A stretch of DNA of 64,000 nucleotides, taken from NCBI GenBank assembly GCA_037176885.1, contig JAWWNJ010000102.1, positions 806,001-870,000 of the forward strand. Direction: 5' to 3'. The notes beneath the pieces were generated by a model. It saw only the letters and a program-made list of their open reading frames with translations, ran no database searches and had not been told where the DNA came from. The stretch is from Favolaschia claudopus (lineage: Eukaryota; Basidiomycota; Agaricomycetes; Agaricales; Mycenaceae). Below, piece after piece: positions 1 through 11,562 of this stretch (positions are counted from its first letter, which is position 1; every line of letters begins with the position of its first letter). The position numbers were made by a program, and so were the translations under genes.

Positions 1-1
1 C

Positions 2-1549
2 TCCACCGACTCTCGCCCACGCCCAACGACCCGCAAGACCAAGGCGGCCGCTGAGGCTGTCCAGCTCGCCGCTGTCTCCGCAGATAACTCCGCTGCCACG
101 TCATCGTCGACAACAGTCACCGCTGTCGCCGCAACGACCTCGCCGGTTCTTCCTCCCTCTCCAATCTCGCCAGTGGCAGTCGACCATCCTCCTGCGCCTT
201 CGAAGCCTCCTCTCGAGCGTGCTGGACGGACGACGCAATCTAAGCAGTTGCAGGCGGAAGCATTGAGAGCAAAGAAGGAGTTTCTGTCAAGTTCTCGGGT
301 GCGTGTTGACGATGCCGACTCCTTCGATGCACTTGCCGTGGTCTTTGGCGATGTCCTGAAGTGGCTCCACTCCTCTGGTGCTATCACCCAGGAGTTCTGG
401 AAGGTTCTTAGCGCGATACAGGAACGGCTCGTCAACCACGTCACCATCGTCCGTGAGTCGGATACGACCTCTTCCTTCAGCGCCCTCCTCCCCCAGACTG
501 TCACACCGTCCCTAAAGCAGCTTTCGGAGAAATCTGAGGCCCAGCACAAGGCAATCACGTCGCTATCAAAGGAACTCGCCTCCATCAAAACTGAGAAGGC
601 TCTTTCGTACGCAGCCGTCGCCGCCGCCGCCGCCGCCAAGTCTCCCGCTCCCTCTGTCCCCAAGCCCAAGCCGCCCCCACTACCCTCCCCTAGCGATGAG
701 CGCATCCTTGTCCGGTTCGACGGCGACGTACCTTCTCTATTCAGTGCACCCTACTCGGAGATAGTCGCCACTGTCAACAAACACCTTGTTTCCCTCTCCC
801 TCCCCTCTGTACTCTATGCGACGAAGCAGAATGACAGCAGCATCTTCCTCGTTCCTGCATCAGCGGCCGACACCCAAGTCCTCGATAAGGAGTGGTCCCG
901 CTGGGGCCCCACTATCTTCCCTGGCAGTCGGATCGCCCCCGTTGCGCTGCACTCCCACCTCCAGGTCAACGGCATCCTGTTTCGCGACGTCACAGACATG
1001 CGGGAGCTCAAGCGCGAGTTTGAATTGCGCAACCCGGACCTGGGTCCCGTCACGGGTCTGCCGACTTGGGTCAACCGTCCGCCGTCTGAAGCGCAGGCTG
1101 CTGCCATCTCTGCTAGTGGACGCAAGCCGAAGCTCGCTGGCTCGGTCTATTTTCTCCTCCAGTCCCGTGATAAAGTCGACCTCGCCCTTTCTCGTGGCCG
1201 CATCGTGCTTTGCTCAACAAGTCCCACTGTCGCTCGCGGATTCCCCCATCTAAGGATCTCTCAGTGCTGGGGCTGTTACAAGTACGGTCATACGAAGGCT
1301 CGATGCAACGTCAAGACACCGTCCTGCGCCGTATGTGCCAAGCCTGTTGGCGACCACTCACCAACGACGCCGTGTTCGGGGCCCGTCGCATGCCTAAACT
1401 GTGGCGGCAAGCATCGCGCTGATTCGTATTCGTGTCCTAAGCGCAAGGAGTTGCTAGTGACGCTCGCGGGGCGAATGAAGGATCTGCATGAGTCGTTGGA
1501 TAAGTCTTCGATTCATCCCCTTCCGTTCATTCAACAACTCGCTCATTAA
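2..1549 (+). CDS. Non-LTR retrotransposon ORF1 (gag-like, CCHC knuckles), 5' end outside window
   Basis: The frame is open from the window edge to TAA at 1547-1549, so the true start lies upstream; the first Met-like codon at 173 is GTG. The N-terminal part is Ala/Pro/Ser-rich and low complexity. The C-terminus carries three cysteine-histidine knuckles: C-x2-C-x4-H-x4-C at about 1264-1305, then C-x2-C...H-x5-C, then CLNC..H..C, ending in a basic tail. This arrangement is typical of ORF1 nucleic-acid-binding proteins of Tad/Jockey-like LINEs, which package element RNA. No ORF2 (endonuclease/RT) follows, so the copy is internally deleted or non-autonomous. A copia/gypsy gag is less likely because of the three knuckles and the downstream short-repeat tail. 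Confidence 0.8.
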   Translation, partial: STDSRPRPTTRKTKAAAEAVQLAAVSADNSAATSSSTTVTAVAATTSPVLPPSPISPVAVDHPPAPSKPPLERAGRTTQSKQLQAEALRAKKEFLSSSRVRVDDADSFDALAVVFGDVLKWLHSSGAITQEFWKVLSAIQERLVNHVTIVRESDTTSSFSALLPQTVTPSLKQLSEKSEAQHKAITSLSKELASIKTEKALSYAAVAAAAAAKSPAPSVPKPKPPPLPSPSDERILVRFDGDVPSLFSAPYSEIVATVNKHLVSLSLPSVLYATKQNDSSIFLVPASAADTQVLDKEWSRWGPTIFPGSRIAPVALHSHLQVNGILFRDVTDMRELKREFELRNPDLGPVTGLPTWVNRPPSEAQAAAISASGRKPKLAGSVYFLLQSRDKVDLALSRGRIVLCSTSPTVARGFPHLRISQCWGCYKYGHTKARCNVKTPSCAVCAKPVGDHSPTTPCSGPVACLNCGGKHRADSYSCPKRKELLVTLAGRMKDLHESLDKSSIHPLPFIQQLAH

Positions 1550-1842
1550 ATATTCTCTCTCTCTCCCTTTCGTTGTCTTTGTTTCTGATGCACGCAACCC
1601 CATTATAGTACCTCACTCTCCTACACACACAAGTTCCCCATTCACACGTTCATGTCTCTCCTCATCATACCATTTTCCTTACAAGATACCAATTTTCCAC
1701 TTCCTTTCTGTTTACCATAATCGTCCCGTAACCTACCAGTGATCATGTAACCTTAACCTCCCCTCTTGTACTGCCGCATAGCCTTACTACTGGCCAGGTA
1801 CGGCATATAATAGAACTTCAAGTCAAGTCAAGTCAAGTCAAG
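1550..1842 (+). mobile_element. LINE 3' region ending in (TCAAG)5
   Basis: After the ORF1 stop comes about 270 bp of pyrimidine-rich non-coding sequence. It ends in five exact copies of TCAAG at 1818-1842. Some non-LTR retrotransposons end in short tandem repeats instead of poly(A), so I read this as the 3' end of the element carrying ORF1. The whole of ORF2 would then be missing between 1549 and here. Confidence 0.5.
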
Positions 1843-1959
1843 ACACTGAGAAATTGAGGTGACAGCAAAAGAAAAAGTGTGGAGTGAAATGATGGTCCAT
1901 GGGAAGAGTAGAGTACACAGCAGAGCACAAGAGCCAAAATTTAAGGCACTCAAAAAACC

Positions 1960-2010
1960 ACCAACATCAGGGTTTGAACCAGCAATCATCTGACATCTGA
2001 CCACTATAAA
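1960..2010 (-). other. tRNA/SINE-like promoter boxes (weak)
   Basis: On the minus strand a B-box-like GGTTCAAACCC (1970-1980) follows an A-box-like TAGTGGTCAGATG at about 25-35 bp. The interval is short for a real tRNA and no cloverleaf closes. It could be a SINE head or chance. Confidence 0.2.
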
Positions 2011-2030
2011 ACAACATGAACATATATGTA

Positions 2031-2586
2031 CAGTCGCAAACCCCGAAGCGAAACGGCACTAGGAAGCGAAACACTCGCCGAATACAGGGTTAACGCTTTC
2101 CCCCGGGGCCAAATCTTTGCATGCAGGCACCCCACTATCGGAGCACCCAACTACAAAAGAAATTGGGTCAAAAGTCCTCTCGCCGCCGGCAATGGCCTTG
2201 TTTGTTTCGGCTTTGTTTACGCCGGCAGATGCACCAATGCAAAATATTATTTTTTGCTCTGGAATTGTGGCCGGTGACATACAGTAGTAATATAGAAAGT
2301 CACTTTGAGGCAGATTTCATGAACAAACTGGTCGATTTGCGCAAGAATGGCTCAATTTGTTGTGTTTTGAAGTGTTTCGCTATCACGTTATTTGGCGATA
2401 TTTGACTCGCCCCATACATTGCCCTCGTTCTCAATGAAAACATAGTCGATTCACTCGATCCTTGATTGTAAGTGGTAGCCAGGAGAGTAAACTATAAGTC
2501 TACAACAAACGCCACCCATTTCCGCTTCCTAGTCCACCCACAATCAAGCGCAAAAGCTAAACGTTTCGCTTCGGGGTTTGCGACTG
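2031..2586. mobile_element. Tc1/mariner-type MITE, copy 1
   Basis: A 556 bp element with terminal inverted repeats beginning CAGTCGCAAACCCCGAAGCG and ending in the exact reverse complement. It is flanked by TA on both sides (2029-2030 and 2587-2588), the target duplication of Tc1/mariner elements. No transposase is encoded; the ORFs inside have no recognisable motif. A second copy at 25445-26002 differs mainly by one 2 bp TA insertion. Confidence 0.85.
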
Positions 2587-2588
2587 TA

Positions 2589-4889
2589 CTACCAATGTAC
2601 CAACCAGCCATAGCAAAATCCTTCTATTAGGCCACCCTTACCTTTGTGCTGCCTTCCTTTCTAGCAGGCAGCCTTTTGCGAGCCTCAATCACAACATTCC
2701 TTTTTGGATACTGACTCCTAGCACCCAAAAAAGGAAATTTTTGATAAAATGCCCTTACTTATGCATAGCCAATGTAGGCTGTTGATGATAACAGCTTATA
2801 CTGATTCTTGAATGGTGTTTGAGACCAATGCAGTTCTATAACTTTTAAAAACAGCAGTGCAAGCCTGTGAAACTGTTGAAATGCTCAGACTAAATCTACC
2901 AAATGCAATATAGTTATCATAAAGTGTTCCATATACTCTGATAAGGTCATGCCAGATAATTGAAGTATTCTTGAATGTCTTAGCATCTTTATGACTATCT
3001 AATATGCAGCTATACAATGAATTTACCCTACATCAGGAAATTGTTGCCTCAGTGATCATGGTACATGTACTGGACAAAGAAACTTTGTAATGTGTTCCCT
3101 CACTTCCAGAGGTGATTGTGCATGAAGTCTGTATATCAAATGGGTGACATTCTAAGACTATTGTTTATATCTCATTCAATGTCATTTATGTCTATATTTC
3201 CTTATCCTAGGATCATCAGTTGTTGTTAAGCTTGCTTCAAGTTATTAAAGCTTGTGTCCTTTATCAGTAAAACTCCTCTTTGTCATAAATCCAACCTTCT
3301 TGTGCACTTCTGATCTCATATTGTCAAATATGTGTTTTGGATGATTTGATGAATTGTGTGTCAAGGAGGGCATATCAGCCAAATCTGAGAATACAATATG
3401 ACTTAGAATACTGATCCCCATCCAAAAATGTCTCATTACATGAGAATTGACCAAGATCTGAGAAAGTTGTGTTTTCGGTAAAGTGGATTAAGACACCTCA
3501 AAACTTGCACATGGACTAAATGTCATTTTAGCATACATTCATGTAACTGTCCAGGTAAACTTATTTTGAGCAAGTTATGAACTCAATGAGAGCAGTTTGA
3601 GTGTTTTCAAGGCTATGTCTGCCATGTTTAGAGGGCTATTCACAGATCAATTCAGAAATGGCAAAAATGATGTTGAGTATAGCTCAAGAATTTGACGAGA
3701 TTGTAGCATATGTTTGGTGACAAAACCTTTTTACAGACCAAAAATTGTCTAAACCAGTCTGTCTCACCTTTCATCATACTCCTCTAATGAGGTAACAGGG
3801 AGACAGACTTTGGTTGTTGTTGCAATGAAATCACATTATAGGATGGTTCCTGATAGTGTAGTTTGTTATGAAAGGCAAATATATCACTCAGTGAAGTACT
3901 GTGGCCTACATTGGGCAGCACATATGAATAGGGAAGTACAGGATCAGCACAATATGTGTTTTCACAGAATACAACATATGCTGGCTTTTCAGGGCTAAAT
4001 GATAAGATTATTGTACCCATGTGATAGAAGGAGTACCACTCTATATCAGTGTCGTGTTTTGTGGCCATTGCTCCTTTGTCAAACAGTGAATCATGTTAGG
4101 GTACATAAGGTAGAAATATTTGGTGGTTTTGTGTGTGTTGGCAGGCCACCATTACCGGCATTAGATGTTCCAAATCTCCAGAATAGACAATAAAACTGCT
4201 GGATACAAGTTCAAAGTTGAAAACATGCAGGATTTAACATGTGCCTGGCTGTGATGTGGAAAATTTCCTTTTTAGGATGTGAGGTGTAGTGTAATTGCCT
4301 TTTTCAAATGGGAAGCGTTAGTGGCCTAAAAAGGAAACAACCCAGTGGTAGAGTCGAAAATAACAATACCAATTGAGAGCAGTGCTGGGTTCTCCTTTGC
4401 ATTTAATCATGTTCCAAGGATGTCTACGGTGTTTTTGTAATTACTCAAATTTATAATTGAGCTTGCCTCTAGATACAAGGAAGAATAATATTATTGAGCT
4501 TTGCCAAACATTTAGGACAATAATATTGTTTCTGCGAGAAAAGTTATAAATGCACACACACATTCATTTCCAGGTGGGCTGCTCGAAAACAGCATGTTTG
4601 ACTTGTTATACAGCACAAGCAATATAAGAATGAGCTGAAGCCTAACTGTTAGATGATAATATTTTTTTGCCTGCTTTGGTAGAATGGTATTGAACATTAA
4701 AAAAAAGCAAGCTGCGCATTCCGCTCATTGTACCATGCTGATACCATGGAGACAGAGGGAGTCAAATGTGTCACACCACACTTGCAAAATCAATGCCTCT
4801 TTGGTATAAGGGCTAAGTTGTTTGTCATTAAGGTTCTCTTGTTATCAGGATGCTGAGGTTTCGAATCCTGGTATATGACATTTTTTTTA
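2589..4889. other. AT-rich non-coding stretch
   Basis: There is no ORF with recognisable motifs, no convincing exon and no clear inverted-repeat ends. All ORFs are under 100 codons with random-looking composition. A few aataatatt motifs appear after 4480, before the regular array begins. A tRNA-like GGTTTCGAATCC at about 4857 lacks matching arms. Confidence 0.5.
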
Positions 4890-5990
4890 TCTTGATTATT
4901 GCATCCGGAGAACAGCTGAGGAATATTAAGTTTATTGGCAAGCTGATTCCAGCGGTCCAAGGCCCAATAATATACAATATAACAAGCTCTGCCAGAGATG
5001 TAGCTACATCAATATTATTGTTCATGAGCTACAACCTGGCAGATTGGATGAGAAGTATTGTTTGGTTTGACTAGCTGTGACTGGCTAGGTAGGGCAACTA
5101 ATATTTGCTACATCAACAAGCATAGCCAGTGAATTAGGCACTGAAATAATATATCCAATGGTCAGCTGGGTCTTGTTGCACAGCCAATGTAATATTATTA
5201 CTAGTGTCACAATTGTGTCAGCTGAACAGTAGCCCCCAGATTGAATAATATTCTCTGTTTCGGAAGCTGGAACCAGCTATGTCAGGAAGATAATATAGGT
5301 GCCAGTTCTTTGATAGCTGTATCCTGGGTCACAGGTACAAAAATATTTGTTTCCTCCACCAGCTCATCGCTAGTCAGACAGGCAACAAATATTCTTCTTG
5401 GCAATGAGCTCTTGCTCAAGATTTAGCCGCAATAATAATATTGGGCTCTACAGGGTCCATCAGCTGACTCCAAGGGACTAGGGCCAATATTATTATTCAC
5501 TTGGACAGCTGATACCATCTGTCAAGGCAAGATGTTTTCTGTGTTGCTGAACAGCTCAGACCAGTCATTCAGGGGAACAAGTAATATTGCTTTCAACCTC
5601 AATAACTAGCTGAGTGCTAACAACCTAGGCGAATTAATATTACACTAGCTATAATGGGCTGTGAGCTGTTAGCTACTCAGCTGGCCAAGAAATATTATTG
5701 TATTGCATCAAGTTGATCAGCTAGATGCTAAGGTTCCAAGGAATTAATATTTCAACACCTCTACTGGGCAGTCAGCTGTCACCTGAAGGGCTTGGAAAGA
5801 AATAATTTTTTGTCTAGTGTAAGGTGAGCAGACCTTTGTTGTATAGGCATAATAATATTATATATCACCGGAGCCTAGCATCCGGAGGCATTATTCTTTT
5901 AGAAACCACCCTCCCTTCTGCTCCAATACATGGCCAGCTGGTAGCCGGACATTAGGCACCATAATATTATAACTCCCCAGAGAAAAAAAT
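4890..5990. repeat. Degenerate ~50 bp array of alternating AATATT and AGCTG cores
   Basis: AATATT-like cores recur at about 4922, 4969, 5012, 5056, 5100, 5147, 5192, 5247, 5292, 5342, 5388, 5437, 5486, (5535 lost), 5583, 5636, 5691, 5746, 5801 and 5854, i.e. every 43-55 bp. Between them lie AGCT/CAGCTG cores, for example 4914, 5164, 5220, 5461, 5506, 5679 and 5774. Flanking bases are only loosely conserved, so this is an old diverged tandem array or a spacing-selected series. Both cores are self-complementary. No coding frame crosses it. Confidence 0.6.
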
Positions 5991-8696
5991 ATTGTCATCC
6001 TAGACACTAGGCCTCAGCTGTGAATCCGGCGGATTTCGGGGAACCCTATCATCTAGCCATTAATCATTTGTAGGGGACCTGCTATCTAGGGCATTATGGA
6101 CTGTATATTGTGTACCAATACATGCAATATCTACGCGAATCCGCTCGGCGCCGTGAAAACTACGACTCTGCTATGAATTCTCCCGGTTAGCGTCGAATTT
6201 GAGTCCTGGGTTTCGAGCTATGGATGCCGGACGAAGTATGGGAGCGGGGGTGACGTCGGCTCGATGGCTTGGGCGTAAGTTTGATTCGACGAAGACGAGG
6301 GCGAATGATCGAGAAGAGTTGCGTTGGAGTCGGATTCGAGGCAATAGAATAGAGCAGCGTGCTAGAGAGAAGTGGTTAATGGAACTTTGAGGGGACGATG
6401 GGCAGTCAGCGCAACTGTTACCGTGCTCTCGTTGCAATCCATTGCCATGCGAATCACTCAGCGAGCGATTGCACGAATGGTGACGCCGGGGACGGGCGAG
6501 GAGCCAACTGCCTGGAGGTCATTGAGGTGGTGCAAATGGGAGGGAGCCTGTTGGTCAGTCGACTCATTTTGCAGTCACTTTGAAAGAGCGAGGGAGCCTG
6601 AAAAGAGCGGCGGTGACGGTGACGGCCACAGAAACAATGACAGACGGCGGCGACGGCGACAGTGGCGACGGCGTCGAGGAGAGAGCTGGCGGCATGGTGG
6701 ATAATAATGGTGGGAGAGAGACAAGTACGTCCAAGGTCGTCCGCAGCATTTGTGTGCTGCGGATGTGAAGCTTTGACGTCATTGCCCGGCAATTCGGCAT
6801 TTGGACTTGGGCGTTTTTGCGCCGTAACAGGCGCTGGGGATTTTAACGCCGACTCATATTCCATGATTTTTGGCTTATGTACTATGTCTGTGGTTACGGA
6901 GAATTAATCAAGTTTTGAAGTTGCAGAAAAAGAGAAAAAAAGAGGGAGAAAGAGGAGAGATTATTAGATACCTCTGCATGAATGTCCTCAAATCTCAGAG
7001 CTTCAACTTTGCTGCAGCGAGCACAATCTACAATTCAGTGTCTTGATTTCATCTTGATTCTTTTGCCATATCGAGTAAACATCAAGACTATGTCTATTCG
7101 GGTTTGCGTCCCAAAACGACATAGAACACAGCCAATGGAATTCAAGATTCGTAATCTTCCGTAACACGGCGCCTCGGCCTTGGGCGCTAAACGAGCGCTT
7201 AATATGTGGCTCTGACCTTTTCTCAGCCGTTTCGGACCAACTCACAGTCTTTCCTCGGTCCTCTTCCCAGCTCTTACAAGAAAGAGAACTGTGGCATTCC
7301 TGTAATATCCAATCTGAATGCTGCTCCTTGATATACTGATTTTTTCGGCCCTGCGCGGCCAATTCAATACCTAAAATTTGCGTCCCGACATCTATCTATT
7401 CAAAAATGCGCCGGCGACCATTTAAAAGGTTCTTATTTCACTAGTATCCGGTCAACTTGAGTTGGAAATCACGGCAATTCAACTGATTACTTGCAACAGT
7501 TGCAGATTCTTTAATTTTAGGTGCACCAAATTGATTTCACTACTTGACAAACAAGGCAGAGATATTCAATGTGAGTATTTGATTCCATTCAAATAACTCT
7601 TGAGATCAAAACGGTTTGCAGTCAATCGTGCAGTGCATTCAATTGCAATCTTCAAGTTGGAGGCTCGGAGTTAGGTTTAACTTTCCAACTTCCAACTTAA
7701 ACATCTCTTTTTGTGTCCATATTTCCTCGCATTTTAGTACGGGTATGTATTGACTATAGTGGCAGGATCTCTTGAATCTTTAATTGAAGCGCACGACAGA
7801 AGCTACGACGTTCTAAGGAAACGACCTAAAACGGTTGGGTTGCGCGGTAAATGCCGAGTTTGACAGGAGGGATCAGCCGGAAACATCAGGATCACCTAGG
7901 ATCATTTGGCTATGTCTAGCCGAGACATAGCCAACCACAGGCACGGTTAATGAGCCCGATTTTTGAGAAGGCGAGCAATCGGTCAAATTCATTGAATGGG
8001 GCCTAATTCTTCTGGGATACCTGAAAAGCTAAAATCATGGGCATTTCCATGAAATAATTGATTCATTTTCTAGGTACATGAAAATCAGGTGCCGATGTTT
8101 TCACAGTGAGTGACTCTTTGAGATTGACCGGAGGCCCGAGGCCTGGTGCGTGTTTCTCAAACTGCTGTTTCTCCATACTGAGGTTTTCATCCTTAGCTAT
8201 TCTGCTTGCAACTGGGTCATTCACCGTCGTCCCCGACCGCACTTCCTTCCCTAATCTTTGTATGAAGTTGGCCAAGTTTCCAGGCCCCTTGGTCGATTGC
8301 TCGGACCGTTGAACTCAAGTTGAACCAAAGGCGAATTGAAGGAAAAAACAATTACCAGGGGGTACCGGTATAAAAGTCCTCTGGAAAAAGCGTGACAGAA
8401 AAAGCGTGACATCCAAAAAACCCTTGCAAAAATTGCAATCTGAGACCAAAAAAGGTGAAAAAAAAAAAATCCGCCCATGCTTGTTTTCGCCACGGTGACG
8501 GTGCGCGGAAGGCTTGTTTTCTGGGGAAAAGGCAACACCTCTGTCACGGTCTTTCAGGCGCTGCTCCCATCCAAGTTGATACAGTACGTGTGTAGTAGTC
8601 TACTTCCATAACATGTACTATGCAAAACTCACGGAATCTTTCCACGTTTCAATCGCAGCGACAATTCTCGGCGAGCCTCAACGGCAGCTGGAGGAT
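5991..8696. other. Non-coding stretch with GC/purine-rich part and one strong hairpin
   Basis: No gene is recognised. 6200-6760 is G-rich and throws up overlapping ORFs on both strands of biased composition. 6915-6960 is almost pure purine. 7906-7934 is a perfect 12 bp inverted repeat with a 5 nt loop (TTGGCTATGTCT / AGACATAGCCAA). 7160-8700 holds only short ORFs. Confidence 0.5.
6741..6787. repeat. Dispersed repeat with GCAGCA..TGCTGC palindrome (pair with 24948-25000)
   Basis: CCGCAGCATTTGTGTGCTGC, then GGATGTG and, slightly further on, TGACGTCATTG, recurs with few changes at 24948-25000. The first part is a hairpin. Both copies follow G-rich sequence, suggesting two old copies of one repeat family. 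Confidence 0.45.
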
Positions 8697-8739
8697 TCAC
8701 CTGCGACTTTGGCTGTCAGCTGGCTTCCAGTTCCAATGG

Positions 8740-9917
8740 TAAGGCTCCAACCGTTTCCGTTTGCAAACGTTTTAAACGGTTGTATCCGTTTCTTTTTTTT
8801 CGTTTTTTTTTTGCCTGGGTCGCTAAACGGTAAACAAAAATAAAATAAACGATTAAACGTTTAATTTTTTCGAGGTTTTTCATCAGCCACGTACTGGGTT
8901 GAAAGCCGCGGATTGCCGGTTATGACAAGTGCCGTAGTGATGCAGTCTGAGGCGTATGTTTGGTGACTGTTTGTGTCGCCTATCAAGGCTGCTGTTCTTG
9001 CCTTCCGCCATCATCTGCGCAGCTCCGACGGTGCTATGGGACGCCGACGGACTCTTTGACCAACCGAGGGCTACACAATCAGCTCGCAATAGACTCGCAA
9101 TGCTCGAGCAATATGCCGCCATTCCCGTCCACTAAAAACTTGTGACGGCTGTGACCGAACGCGTACTCGACGCGTCGTCTTCCACCATGTCTTGCAGCAC
9201 TCACTGCTTCTACCGTGCGTTATCAAGATTTCGTTGTTGATCATGCTCTCTCAAAGTCAAGCGACAACGACCAGATAACTCAAGGAGTCAAGCGCGGCTC
9301 GAAGACCAACTGCCGCAAACACTATTACCACCCGATTCCAGTAACACACAACGGCAGCTGGAGATGGGCTTTTCAATGCAGGTACTGCGCAAAGTAAGTT
9401 TCCTGATATTTGTGCATCGAGCAGCCTGATAGCCATGCTTCCAGGATCATTACAATCCCAAGAACTGTCCATGGAATGTCCTTCGCAGATGAGCCCCAGC
9501 AACCAAGCCTCGCCAACCTTGCAATGCACCTCAACTGCGGCGACCACGGGCGGGGCATGTCGATTCCAAGGGCCTCGGGATCAGGTCCCGCTCGCAGTAG
9601 CACTGCTGCTTCGGCGCAGTTCATGGAGGAATTTTTAATGAACAGCCACCTCGGAGAATTTCTCTCCCTTTTCTCGGCCTGGATATTGGAAGACGACCTT
9701 CGATTCGTGGCGGGTGCGAGGTCTGAGAGCTCGGGGGTCGATGAAAATTGCTAACGAAGGTGTGGATGAAGGCGGGGTATGGCAAGTATTAGTATATATA
9801 TTCTATGGACCCAAAATAACCGTTTTAAACGATTAAAAAGGTTTTTCCAAACGTTTATTACCGTTTCCGTTTGTTTTGCCCTCGGGCGCAAACGAAAACT
9901 AAAAGGTGGGAGCCTTA
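8740..9917 (+). mobile_element. hAT element with BED-finger fragment
   Basis: The termini are TAAGGCTCC on the left and its complement on the right, extending imperfectly through CGTTTGC/CGTTTAAAC-rich subterminal repeats. The element is flanked by a perfect 8 bp duplication TCCAATGG (8732-8739 and 9918-9925), the hAT hallmark. At 1178 bp it is much shorter than an autonomous hAT. It carries only the N-terminal zinc-finger part of a transposase, so it is an internally deleted copy. Confidence 0.85.
9215..9754 (+). pseudogene. hAT transposase N-terminus (BED zinc finger), truncated
   Basis: Two exons are joined by a 51 bp intron at 9394-9444 (GTAAGT...CCAG). Splicing joins the CRYC motif to a downstream segment with ANLAMHLNCGDH, giving the C-x2-C...H-x5-H signature of a BED finger that binds transposon ends. 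A following FLSLFSAWILEDD-like stretch resembles the segment after BED in fungal hAT transposases. The frame ends at 9754, with no DDE or dimerisation domain. The ORF opens with GTG and no convincing ATG is seen; the real start may be upstream near 9180. Confidence 0.65.
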
Positions 9918-9991
9918 TCCAATGGCGGAAAATGTGTTCGCCAGCTGAAGCGTCCATTTGTCGGCAATGTGGGGGCACTTTGGCGGTGATA

Positions 9992-11562
9992 CACTGACTC
10001 GGAGAAGGTATGGGATCACGGCATCTGTGAGAAAGATGCTCGTGTTGCGCAAGATCGCGGGAATATACTGGGAATTTTTGTGACTCAGTATGAAGTACAC
10101 TATGTGTAGTATGTGCATGTAAGATATCGGGAGGCTGCGTCAAAAAATGAGAGCTGTGCAATGGATTTATTCGTTAATTCGTGATGGGTGATCCAATTAT
10201 ATATCTGCTTTTTGCCGCTTTAGGAAATACAAGTCAGAAAATGAGTTTGAGAGGGAAAACGGACAAGAGAAGCCCACAGAACATTAATAGTGAGTCAGAC
10301 CTCCCTTTTCCTTCAACATTTTGCGCATCCTGTTGGGCATACTGCCGTATAACTTGTCAGTATATGTCTGATCTATTTTCTCCCACTCCTCCTTCAAAGT
10401 GATCCTAGGGAGTCCCGAGCGCGTACCATACGCTCCAAATGATCCCAAAAATTCTCTATGATGCTCAGATCGAGCGGGTACGGGCACCAGGGAAGAACAT
10501 CAAAGCCCTCGAGATTAAGCCACCCCTGCGCGTGCTTGGATTTATGCTTTGAGTCGCCGTCTTGCTGGAAATAAATGGTCGAGCGGTCCAAATTACGCGG
10601 GTCCAGAATGTCGAGGAGGAATTTTGAGAGGATGTCAGTGTAAACGAAGCGATCCATGATCCCTTCGGTCCGATGAAGTTGACCGACACCGTGTCGGGTG
10701 AGACAGCCCCAGACCATAACACCCCCGCCGCCGAGTTGGACCTTCTTCTTCGTATATCTGGAGCCATACGCCCTCCTTGGTTCCCTTCAGCACCACTGTC
10801 GGCCGCCCGAATCAATGATGTTGAATTACTCATCTGAAAATATAACGGCCCGCCAATTCTCTGCAGTCCGGTAACAATGAAGTTCCCCCTACTCTTTTCG
10901 CTTCCTCCGGTGCTCTGGCTTCAACAGAGGCTTAGATTGGTGTACATAGGCCCCTAATTTACGCTCTCGTAGCGCAAACCGGACCGTATCGACATGCAAA
11001 TGCGGGAAATCCGAAATATTGCATTCTTGGCTTTCCCGGAAGAGAGCGATTGGAGGGCTCCACGGATGTTTCGCTCCCTCATTGGCGTGAGAGACTTGGC
11101 CTAGGTGCTTTCTCATCGAAGCCGCGCGTTGGACCATAGCGGGCATTGATTTGGGAGACCGTAGAGGGCGCAACATTCTCTTTTTTCGGCTACATCTCTA
11201 TTTGAGATGCCTGCCTTCTTAAGGGCGTCTATGGCGGCCTTGTTTGCGGCAGTGATGTTGAGCATGATGTGGAGAATGAGTCACAAGAGGTCTGGGGTGA
11301 ATCGAGCGCGTCGTTGTGGTGGTTCAGAGTGAAAAGTCTTGGGCTTGCCAAATGCGGAAAAAGTGTTGGATCACGTGTACGCGATAATCACGCTCTCTGA
11401 CCACAACGCGCGCACATTGGACGTCGAGTTAATACATGTAGAAAGGGTAGTCTTAGAGGTATACGAAGCACTATATATCACCCCCAAAATTTTCTCACTC
11501 GCGCCGCAGTTCAAGCCGAAAGTTTGAAAACCAGGTGATCCCATACTTTTTCCGAGTCAGTG
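9992..11562 (-). mobile_element. Tc1/mariner element, near full length
   Basis: A 1571 bp element with inverted repeats starting CACTGACTCGGA and ending in the complement, about 28 bp long. TA duplications lie at 9990-9991 and 11563-11564. It contains a minus-strand DD34E transposase. Length and structure fit a full Tc1 copy disabled by mutations. Confidence 0.9.
10284..11265 (-). pseudogene. Tc1-family transposase (DD34E), degenerate
   Basis: Read across frames it shows an N-terminal helix-turn-helix (ANKAAIDALKKAGISNRDV) and a second HTH region (TVRFALRERKLG). The first catalytic Asp lies in VIFSDE, immediately followed by a TAA stop. VMVWGC leads to the second Asp in YFQQDGDSKH and the Glu in SIIENFWDHL, 34 residues later. 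The C-terminal LKEEWEKIDQTY tail lies in another frame. At least three frameshifts and the nonsense codon make it inactive. It would cut and paste this element at TA sites. Confidence 0.9.

Noticed and set aside
2059..2280. A conserved 73-codon minus-strand ORF present in both MITE copies.
   Set aside because: It is conserved only because the whole MITE is nearly identical; no protein motif or codon signal.
4800..4880. tRNA gene suggested by GGTTTCGAATCC.
   Set aside because: The T-loop has an extra base and no acceptor, D or anticodon stem could be paired.
6171..6907. Several overlapping ORFs on both strands in the G-rich region.
   Set aside because: They are products of compositional bias, overlap in all frames and show no motif.
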